DNA from: Symbiodinium natans
Taxonomy: Eukaryota > Sar > Dinophyceae > Suessiales > Symbiodiniaceae
DNA: 64,000 nucleotides
Assembly (NCBI GenBank): GCA_905221605.1
Contig: CAJNDS010000125.1
Coordinates: 734,696 to 798,695, forward strand
Direction of reading: 5' to 3'
The notes beneath the pieces were generated by a model. The model was not told the DNA's origin. It did not search any database and saw only the letters and a program-made list of their open reading frames with translations. The translations under genes were made by a program, and so were the position numbers. This document shows, one piece after another, positions 1-8,900 of the stretch (positions are counted from its first letter, which is position 1; every line of letters starts with the position of its first letter).

Positions 1-55
1 ACTCTCTCAGACAGTCTATATCCCCAAGGGTCCCCCCAATCCTATCCCCTACCTG

Positions 56-157
56 ACCATACTTATAACTGTACTTATAACTGCACTCATAACGGGCACT
101 TAAGGCGCTCATAAGTACAGTTATAACAGGTTAATAAGTACCATGAACCTCCAAGTA
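56..157. mobile_element. Family B element, degenerate
   Basis: The right end CATGAACCTCCAAGTA and TTATAA-rich repeats match family B; the left end is unclear near the window edge. Confidence 0.55.
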
Positions 158-477
158 ACCATACTCGATGTGCTTTCATTGGTTTGGCTCGACTCTGGCT
201 TTGCCTGGATGCTGGCTAATTTTGGTTACCCCTAGGCTCAAAATTGCCGAAAAGCCTTATATAAGAAGGCCTGTAGGCCCACCCTAAACCCTAAACCCTA
301 AACCCTAAAGCCTAGTCCTTAGAGCCTGAGGGTTAGTGTTCGGGTCTTCTTTGGGTGGTCACGTCTTCATGCTGCTGCGCGTACCAGCGCGCCGCCCTGC
401 CGAGCACCCCCAAATTCGAAACCCTAAAACTCCTGAACTCCCTAAACCCCGAAACCCGAAACCCAAACCTATAATTT

Positions 478-591
478 AGGGGTCGGAATAATTCAGAATA
501 CGATTCCTTAGGGTCCCTCTATTCTTGTACTAGAATATCCCCCCACAATCATATTCTAATTCTTCAGGCCCCTTTCATTATAAACCCAGAC
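478..591. mobile_element. Family H element
   Basis: GGGGTCGGAATAATTCAGAA, then ACGATTCCTTAGGGTCCC, then TATTCTAATTCTTCAGGCCC; low-divergence relative of the 27361 element, with no open frame. Confidence 0.55.
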
Positions 592-740
592 TCCTGAGAG
601 CCCATCACAAGCAGGTAGTGGTCATCTACAAGCGTGTGGGGGGTTCCTGGCCCGAAGTCTTTCGCACGACTGTGCCATTCGGGTGGTATATCCGCAATGT
701 CAGGACTTTGTTTGGGGTTTAGGGTTTAGTGTTTAGGGTT

Positions 741-864
741 TACAGGGTGGGGCCCCCTTACTATACTAACTGTAGTTAAGGGACTTATAACCTAATTTAG
801 GGTCCTTATAACCTAATTTAGGGCCCTTATAACTCTACTTATAACTAGGGGGGCCCACCCTGTA
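741..864 (-). mobile_element. MITE-like element, family A (TACAGGGTGGGGCCCCC), copy 1
   Basis: A 124-bp element with inverted ends TACAGGGTGGGGCC/GGCCCACCCTGTA, a TA at each outer edge (possible TA target duplication) and three internal TTATAAC-type repeats. Eight near-full copies occur in this window, so it is a repeat family with no coding capacity. Orientation is given relative to the copy at 25428. Confidence 0.9.
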
Positions 865-978
865 GGGTTGAGGCAGTGATGGCGCAGGGTTTTGGGGTGT
901 GGGGTCTATAGGCATCTGGGGGTTGGGGCGAGATCCTGCCAGTTCTCTCATGTGCTCGTACAACACGGCCTCTTACGT

Positions 979-1085
979 ATTCTCCCTGGTTCTTAGCAGG
1001 GAATGAGGGAATCAGGGCCCTATATAACCCTTTAAGGGACTATACAGGGTACCTCATTCCCTCGTTCCTACTAAGAGCCAGCCAG
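979..1085. repeat. Imperfect inverted repeat
   Basis: CTGGTTCTTAGCAGGGAATG and AGGGAATCAGGG on the left face CCTCATTCCCTCGTTCC and TACTAAGAGCCAG on the right. Resembles the other short inverted-repeat elements. Confidence 0.65.
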
Positions 1086-1576
1086 TCTTACGTATTGGGG
1101 ATGTCAGACACCTGACCTAAAGCCTACAAACTGACTGAGCCGTCCGTAGGTCCTAGGATCAGGTACCCCAAGGTTCTTGGAGGGCTTTAGAAGGACCCCA
1201 AAAAGCCACCTCTTCAGGCCTCCCCAAAAGCGCCAAGCCTCCCGCGGTCAAGGCTCAGGCCAAGGCCCTTCCAAGGGTTTAGGGTTTTGGGTTTTGGGAT
1301 ATGGAGACCCGGCTTGCACCCGACCTCCCCAGATATTGTTTGAAGCACCAGTACTTAAATCTGTAGACCCTAAACCCGAATTAAACCCCAAAACCGCTAG
1401 GATCCATGGTTCTGGCCGTTTCGCGGCGTCTTACGCGAGACACTACACCTTGGACACATGGTCGCCCAGTGGTACCCTTTTCTGATTTCAAAGTAACCAA
1501 CAACAAAGAAGGTCATTACCCTTGTTTTAGGGTTTACGTAGGGTTTAGGGTTTAGGGCTCAGTATGTTACAGTATG

Positions 1577-1691
1577 CTAGGACCCAGAGTAGGCCCTTTG
1601 TCCCCTTTTGTTTTTGGCTTTGGGTTCTCTTCTTGGCCCTTTAAAGCCAGGAAAGGCACCCTTGTTGTTCCTAGGTTACTGTTGGGTCTAG
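1577..1691. mobile_element. Family E inverted-repeat element (CTAGGACCCAGAGTAGGCC)
   Basis: Ends CTAGGACCCAGAGTAGGCCC and GGTTACTGTTGGGTCTAG are inverted matches. The interior motifs GGGTTCTCT and GGCACCC are shared with family C. Full or partial copies at 3809, 5348, 7188, 8608, 9196, 21958 and 46693. Confidence 0.8.
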
Positions 1692-2910
1692 TAGTCCTAA
1701 ACCCTAAACCCTAAACCCTAAACCCAGCAGAGCAACCTGTAAAACCCCAACACTAAGCTGGGCCTCCAAGGATAACCGGGCTTTCATCCGAGTGTTCGAG
1801 GCGGGGGCAGGCGGGAACTGGACCTTGGCGCACCTAGGCCCCAACCTGGGCTTGGGGTTTCTAGGGCTTAGGGGTTCAGGGTTCAGGGTTTAGGGTTCAG
1901 GGTTTAGGGTTTTGGGTTTAGGGTTTTAGGTTTTAGGGTTTAGAGCCGTTCAAAATTGTGTGGAGCTTTTCTTTTCGTGGTCTCGAACCCTCAAGCCCAA
2001 GAAAAATGCTTTCCGGATGTCTGTTTGTGGTCGAACCTGTTATGAAAGAGGATCCTGAACATGCATCTTAGAACAACCTGAACTACTGGGTTTGGCCGGG
2101 GGCAGAAGCCTACAGCGGATACCCCAAACCCTACCATTAACCCCACTCTAAACTCCACCCGAAACCCTAAACCCTAAACTTCCCTAAACTCTAAACCAAG
2201 GAAGCCGAAACCTTGCAAAGAGGCCTTAAAAAAGCGGGAATCGGCGCACGAAGAAGATTCAGGGTTTAGGGTTCAGGGTATGGAGTGGGTGGGTTGGGGT
2301 GGCTTGGCAAATGACGCGATCGCACAGCACCCTAAACCCTAAACCCTAAACCCTAAACCCTAAACCCTAAACCCTAAACAGCCTGGGGCTTTTCACACCC
2401 GAGCTCGCGCCCTCGCCTCACAGACCCCAAGCCCCACGGTTTAGGGTGCAGTACAAATCCAAAAACCCTATAAGCCCTATAAACCATATAAACCCTAAAT
2501 GCTAAACCCTAAACATGCGCGCTCCGATAGGTGCCAGGAGTGTATATTTGGTTTATGGTTTGGTTTGGGGTTTGGGGTTTTGGGTTTAGGGTGTAGGTCC
2601 CTGTGAAGGGGTTGGGGCTTGGCAGTGTAAGATGTGAGGGGCTTAGGGCATAGGGTAGTTCAGGGCCAAGTACTTAAAGTTTAGGGTTTAGGGCTTATAT
2701 CTATTGGCAGAGCTTCGGGGGCTTGAGCTTAGTTTGCATGTTCTGACTTCTCTGATTCCAGTATATGTCCCTGTTCTACCACGGCCACTTGCAGCATAGT
2801 TCGGGGTAGAAAGCTGACCACACGGACCCCAAACCCGAAACTACCCTAAACCCTGCACAGCCAAGGCGTACCTTCAACCGGTCTTCTACGCACTTTGCCT
2901 ATGCTCCCAG

Positions 2911-3001
2911 CCTGGGATTGTCTGCAGAGGCGTTAGTCGTGGTAGAGGAAGAGTACGGCATCCCGGCCCTGGGTATCATCTACAGCTGCAATGACACTCT
3001 G
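2911..3001 (+). CDS. Exon-like island, possibly upstream part of the DVFISHAW gene
   Basis: After CCCAG at 2910 the frame reads LGLSAEALVVVEEEYGIPA then LGIIYSCNDTLSFVG, with codon use typical of the other exons. It is preceded by CCCTAAA units (2845-2856) and followed at once by a long TTTAGGG array. An alternative acceptor is TGCAG at 2927. Function not recognised. Same strand as, and 3 kb upstream of, the DVFISHAW model, so it may belong to that gene. Confidence 0.5.
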
Positions 3002-3011
3002 TCGTTCGTTG

Positions 3012-3098
3012 GGGTTTAGGGTTTAGGGTTTAGGGTTTAGGGTTTAGGGTTTAGGGTTTAGGGTTTAGGGTTTAGGGTTTAGGGTTTAGGGTTTAGGG
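3012..3098. repeat. TTTAGGG array
   Basis: About 12 perfect tandem units directly after the exon island at 2911-3001. Confidence 0.97.
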
Positions 3099-3239
3099 GA
3101 CCTGGTGTAGGGTTTAGGGTTTGGGGTTTGGGGTTTTAGGGCAGGGTGTAGGGTCGTTACTGCAAGCTGAGATCCTTGGCGGTTTTGGGTGTTTGTCTTG
3201 CAAGGTAGCTAGAGGCTAAACGTATTTCTTTCACTCGGC

Positions 3240-3525
3240 AGCCAAAGTGCAGCCAAGGACACTGAGATCAAGACGCAGGGCTGCTTTCAGCGGTGCACCG
3301 AACGCTTTCCTCAATGGTGGCTTCGCCGCTGGAGTTTGTGCATACGGCTCTGCAGTGCCCGGCGTCAGTTCCGTCCATTGTACAGCGATGGGGACTAGGC
3401 AAAGACCAAATTTGGGAGCAACTACCCTGTATATCTGGGCATCAGTCCTGTATAGCGAGAAGCATGACGAATTCACAAGCTTGACTACGCTGCGGGAAAC
3501 TTCGCGGTTCAGGGCCAGATTGTAG
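3240..3525 (+). CDS. Exon-like island of uncertain frame
   Basis: GC-rich unique sequence begins after CGGCAG at 3236-3241. Two frames stay open for over 100 bases: one reads AAKDTEIKTQGCFQRCTERF and ends at TAG near 3400; the other reads AFSGAPNAFLNGGFAAGVCA and continues to 3525. No domain recognised. A TIR element of the TTGGTAGCCCAG family starts 20 bases downstream. Confidence 0.3.
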
Positions 3526-3542
3526 ATTCTGGCCTGCCTACT

Positions 3543-3655
3543 CTAGGATGCCCAGTAGTACCCTTATTCCCTTTTTGGGGGGTTTAGGCTCCCTTCTAAA
3601 CCCCTTTAAGCAAAAAAGGGCACCCTTTTTACCCCTTGGTTACTGGGCAGCCTAG
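3543..3655. mobile_element. Family C element, diverged ends
   Basis: Left GGATGCCCAGTAGTACCC and right GGTTACTGGGCAGCCTAG; interior GGGCACCCTTTTT matches other copies. Further diverged copies begin at 1461, 14628, 34331 and 44364. Confidence 0.65.
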
Positions 3656-3808
3656 TACGTATGACACTCCCCATCTGGCATATTTCGGGATCTGTCCGGA
3701 CTCAGTTTGCGCGAGGCTGAGAATGGGTGGTAGGGTCCAAGAAACAGAGTCCCTAAACCCTAAACCCTAAACCCTAAACCCTAAACCCTAAACCCTAAAC
3801 CCTAAACC

Positions 3809-3916
3809 CTAGGACAGAGAGTGGGCTCCTATTCCCTTTTTTTAGGTTTCAGGTTCTCTCATAGGCCCCCTTTAAACCACAAAGGGCACCCTTTTTATTC
3901 CTGGGCTTGGGTCTGG
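3809..3916. mobile_element. Family E element
   Basis: Left CTAGGACAGAGAGTGGGC, interior GGCACCCTTTTTATTCC, right TTGGGTCTGG. CCCTAAA arrays abut both edges. Confidence 0.75.
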
Positions 3917-3918
3917 TA

Positions 3919-4045
3919 GCCCTAAACCCTAAACCCTAAACCCTAAACCCTAAACCCTAAACCCTAAACCCTAAACCCTAAACCCTAAACCCTAAACTAC
4001 CCTAAAACCCTAAACCCTAAAACCCCAAACCCTAAACCCTAAACC
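3919..4045. repeat. CCCTAAA array
   Basis: About 18 units, imperfect towards the right, directly before the exon island at 4048. A second array lies at 3752-3810. Confidence 0.97.
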
Positions 4046-4047
4046 GC

Positions 4048-4158
4048 GGAGAAAATGTTGCTGAACCCGAGGCTGCTCCGGAAACATGCGTGGACATAGG
4101 GGAATCCCGCCCTCCCCCGTCATCTCCACCTGAAGACATAAAGAATGTGGTTCCTTGT
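4048..4158 (+). CDS. Exon-like island, acidic/Pro-rich peptide
   Basis: The frame GENVAEPEAAPETCVDIGES then RPPPSSPPEDIKNVVPC is open between a CCCTAAA array (3919-4045) and a TTTAGGG array (4161 on). The composition looks like a disordered linker. Boundaries approximate; function unknown. Confidence 0.45.
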
Positions 4159-5235
4159 GAGGGTTTAGGGTTTAGGGCTTAGGGTTTGGGGTTTAGGGTT
4201 TAGGGCTTAGGGCTTAGGGTTGGAAAAAGCCACAAAGGACCCCAAAAGGAACTACAGTGGAGTCTTCAGGCATACTTACATTGTTCAGGAGCTCCGCGCC
4301 CGCCAGTTGTGAGACAAAAGGGCAGACGATACAGCCCGTCACACATTGGCAGAAGCCCTATAAACCTTAAACCCTTAGCCAAAAGCCCTAAACCCTACAC
4401 CGCATTGTGATCATCTTTCTGACCCTTAAAGCACCTTATTGAACAAAGAATATCCAAACTCTAAGCTCTACATCCTAAATCCCAAGCCCTCAGACCCTTT
4501 ACAAGGCAAAGCTCCTAAACCCTAAGCCCTAGACCCTAAACCCCATTCCCTAGACCCCCTACCCGGAAGAGGACTCCCCATCCTCCTGAGAAGTCCCCCA
4601 AAAGGGCAAGATGTAGGGTGTTGCAAATTCGGGTTCGTGTTTCAGTAACCCTCAACCTGAAACCCCAAACCCCAAACCCCAAACCCTAAACCCTATACCC
4701 TAAACCCTGAATTAGAATATAGGGCCTCAATCCTAACTTTCAGGTTTTGGGAGTCCCCCCCCCCCCCGGCACCCCCACGGCGAGTTGAGGCTTCGAAGGC
4801 TTTATCTTCAAAGAAACACGATATTGTGCTGGTTCTTCGGCTAGACCCCCCCCCACCCCGATTCAAGGGTTAAGATTTAAAGGGCTTAGGGGGGTTAAGG
4901 GGTTTAGGGTTAGGGTTTAAGGGTTTAGGGTCTAAGTCAGAGCGCCAAAGAAGGGGTTTGGGAGTAGCGGCTTCCAACAGACTTAGGGTTTGGGGTTCAT
5001 CGTTACCACAAGCAAGGGGGTTTTGGAGGCCGCTAACCCCCTTCCTAAACCAGAATGATTCGATCGAAACCCCGGTTTACCTAAACCCCCGAAATATGAC
5101 AAACAAAAACTAAAGGGTCCTTGTGTATGGGTTTTGGACTACTTTTTTGACATATCCTGGGGGTCCAGGTAGGGGATTGGGGGTTTAGGGCCGAATGCTC
5201 GAGCAATGAAGGACACACGTGCCCAAGTTCCCAAG

Positions 5236-5340
5236 ATTCCCAACACTTGCCCTTTACTATCGGGGCCTTAATGATTAGAATAGGGTATTGGGGGTTGTTA
5301 TAGTAGAATATATTGGAACCATAAGGGAATACCATTAGTA
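5236..5340. mobile_element. Family H element, inverse orientation
   Basis: GGGGCCTTAATGATTAGAAT, then TATTGGGGGTTGTTATAGTA, then GGAACCATAAGGGAATACC: the complement of the arrangement at 15010 and 27085. Confidence 0.55.
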
Positions 5341-5347
5341 ATTATTC

Positions 5348-5436
5348 CTAGGACCCAGAGTAGGCACTTATTCCTTTTTGGGGCTTCAGGTTCTCGTATC
5401 GGCCCCTGTACATTCCTTGGGTACTCTTGGGTCTAG
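5348..5436. mobile_element. Family E element, short
   Basis: CTAGGACCCAGAGTAGGCAC to GTACTCTTGGGTCTAG, 89 bp; the AAAGGGCACCC interior is deleted. CCCTAAA units follow. Confidence 0.75.
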
Positions 5437-5463
5437 TGGCCCTAAACCCTAAACCCTAAACCC

Positions 5464-5572
5464 TCGTGGCCCGTTGACACTGTCGCCTGAGATTCTGCGC
5501 CGACGCTGTTTGCACTCAAGCGTCACCAATCGTGGCACGCCATCGGCTGCCAGCCTCGGTTCTCACACGGTT
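5464..5572 (+). CDS. Exon-like island
   Basis: The frame RGPLTLSPEILRRRCLHSSV then TNRGTPSAASLGSHT is open between CCCTAAA units and a TTTAGGG array. Its product is not recognised. It lies 400 bp upstream of the first modelled DVFISHAW exon on the same strand. Confidence 0.4.
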
Positions 5573-5976
5573 CAGGGTTTTTTTCGGGTTAAGGGTTTTA
5601 GGGTTTCGGGTTTAGGGTTTAGGGTTTCGGGTTTAGGGTTTAGGGTTTAGGGTTTAGGGTTTAGGGTTTAGGGTTTAGGGTCTAGGCATCATCGGACGAC
5701 AGTAAGGTTTTATAGGGTTCAGGGTTTCGGGCGTTTGCATGCGAACAGCCAGCAGAAGTCGTACGTTGGATGCGACAGCCTTGCACGAGGCCGTTTCCCC
5801 AGACAGGTGGTGCGTGACCTGTGACCTGGTAGCTCCCGAAGCTCTAAACACTAAACCCTTTTGCGCTTTTTGGGCTATTCTGTTGTACGAAAACCAAGAC
5901 GGGCACCCTTGCAAAGCCCTAAACCCTAAACCCGAAACCCTAAACCCTAACCCTAAACCCTAAACCCTTGTCGTAG

Positions 5977-8900
5977 TAAAGTTGCCGGGGGCGACCAAAG
6001 GCGAAGACTTGAAGTACTTGCGCCGTGAAGTCCAACGAGCCATCTCGGAACCTTGGGGACCGAAAACCCTAAACCCTAAACCCTAAACCCTAGACCCTAG
6101 ACCCTAGACCCTAAACCCTAAACCCTAAGCCCTAAAGTTGGCACCATATACCCGGCCCTTGTATAGAATCCCTACTACGGGAGAAGATCTGGCCACAAAA
6201 CGCTTTTTTAGGGTTAAGCGTTTCAGGGTTTAGGGTTTAGGGTTTTTTAGGGTCCCAAGGAAGGAAGTATCTACCCTCCCCCGGATGGTACGGACGACTT
6301 CGAGTCTGATGGCCAGCATCTTGGTGGCCCGCGGTACCCTTTTTTTTGTTGAGTAGCCCTAAAACCCTAAACCCTAAACCCTAAACCCTAAAGCCCCCCC
6401 AAAAACGGGCTGCCCTTGTCAGAATTTGGTTGCTGGGCTACCAAGGTATGGCCCGAGCATCTACACTGTGAATGAACAGCACATCAAGCCGGTAACTGAG
6501 CATGCCGGCAAGATGAGCTCCTTAGTGCGGTTTAGGGTTTAGGCTTTAGGGCTTAGGGTTTGGGGTTTAGGGCTTAGGGTTTAGGGTTTAAGACTACAGC
6601 CCCCTAAACATTGGGATCTTCTTATCCAACTCGACCATCAGCTCTCGAAGAATGTCTCATGTGGTACCACAAACCTTGCCTTTCGGGGTAAACCCTAAAC
6701 CCTAAACCCTAAACCCTAAACCCTAAACCCTAAACCCTAAACTCGCCAGGCTGGGCGCTGATGAGGAACCCAGAAGGCTTGAACTGCGACGTCTTCATCA
6801 GCCACGCATGGAAAGAGGGCATCTATGAGTTCGCTGGTCTGTGATTCTTAGTGGGTTTAGGGTTTAGGGTTTAGGGTTTAGGGTTTAGGGTTTTACCCCT
6901 TTGCCCGAAGGGTCCGAAGGTACCTTAGTAGAAAGTCGGGCTTCTATGATAGGAATTTCTGTTATGGTTTGGGTAAGCGTCCCCCCCATATAGGTGCTTA
7001 GGACCCTTTGGGTTGGTGGTTCAAAACCCAACCTGTTCCGACTCCGGGCTTCTTTTCAGGTAGTCTTATTCTGAAAGTTTGAACTTTTACCCCATGGGTA
7101 TTTGGTTTAGGGTTTAGGGTTTAGGGTTTAGGGTTTAGGGTTTAGGGTTTAGGGTTTAGGGTTTAGGGTTTAGGGTTTAGGGGCCTTCTAGGACCCAGAG
7201 TAGGCCCTCATTGCCGTTGTTTAGGGTCTGGGTTCCCTTGTGTGCCCTTTTGAACCCAAAGAGGTACGGTCGAACTTTATCTTAAGAAGATCACAAGACC
7301 TGTTCAGAGTCTCAGATTTCTTAAAACGCTTGTTGGCAAAGAAAGGTTAAACCCTAAACCCTACGTACCACAACACAACATAGGGATCTTTCTGGGCGAG
7401 GGTCTGAACAAAAAAAAATTCTGGGCCGGCCAGAGTCAAATTTCTTCTGAATGAGTAACCCTAAACCCTAAACCCTAAACCCTAAACCCTAAACCCTAAA
7501 CCCTAAACCCTAAACCCTAAACCCTAAACCCTAAATATGAGATCTCAGGTTCATCTGCAAGGTCCTGCACTCCTGGCCTCGATCGGCTCGCAATGCTTGG
7601 TGCTGCATGCTGGCGAATCCTCAGCATCTTGACATCGGAGCCTTGGTAGCCGAGTGGTACCCTTCTCCTTTTCGTTTTTTTTTTTTTTTTTGGGGGGGGG
7701 GGGGGGTAGGGTTTAGGGTTTAGGGTTTAGGGTTTAGGGTTTAGGGTTTAGGGTTTAGGGTTTAGGGTTTAGGGTTTAGGGTTTAGGGTTTAGGGTTTTA
7801 GGGTTTAGGGTTTAGGGTTTAGGGTTTAGGGTTACTGGGCTACCAAGGAGCACTACTCCAGGCTCCAAAGAACTCTCCTTTTGCCCTGGCCCTTCAGGAA
7901 TCTTGGGGAGACATTGGGAATCTTGTATGAATTTTCGGGCGCAAAAAAAATCAGAAACCCCTAAACCCTAAACCCTAAACCCTAAACCCTTAAAATTTCT
8001 GCTAGGGCTCCAAGTTCAGTATAGGAATCTTCATGTGTCCTCGTGGTGCCGAACCGGCACAGCAGCGTCTACACCAGGCTCTGGTGCGCCTACGAAGCTT
8101 ATGTCGCCTCAGAAGCTGGCAAGGAGATTGTAGGGGACCTTCGGGGTTTAGGGTTTAGGGTTTAGGGTTTAGGGTTTAGGGTTTAGGGGATATATAGGGA
8201 CTATATAAGGTCTATAGAGGGGTTAACCAGGGGAATAAGATTGAGGGTCCCTTCTGTAGCCCCTTGAAAGGAGATTCTCATTGCCAGGGCCTCCATTCGG
8301 CAGCAGGTCCTGCATTCCTTGCTCTACCTTGGTGCAGCGGCCACGTTGGGCATTCTTTTGGGCTTTCTGGCGCGCCTGCTCTTATCTCGCCTGAGCTCTG
8401 TCTTCTTGATCCTCGCCTTTGGGGCCGCGCTCTGTACCTTGGGGGGCCTAGGGTTTAGGGTTTAGGGTTTAGGGTTTAGGGTTTAGGGTTTAGGGTTTAG
8501 GGTTTAGGGTTTAGGGTTTAGGGTTTAGGGTTTGCGGTGCATGCACCTCAATAATCGGGAAGTTGGGTATGCTAGGGTGTATGATGCCACTGTTAAGGCT
8601 GCGTTTCCGAGGACCCAGAGTAGGCCCTTGTTCCCTGTTTTAGGGTTCGGGTTCTCTTATAAGCCCCCTTACAACCAAAAAGGGTTTAGGGTTTAGGGTT
8701 TAGGGTTTAGGGTTTAGGGTTTAGGGTTTAGGGTACCCTTTTATTTCTAGGTTACTCTTGGGTCTAGCAGGCCTAAACCCTAAACCTTAAAACCCCCGAG
8801 GCAGCTCGATTATACAGAGCGATCGCGCGCGCATGGCGCTGAACTGCGTGGGTGAAATGGCCTGCGGCTTCTCGATCGTGAACTGGAGCACGGTGCACCC

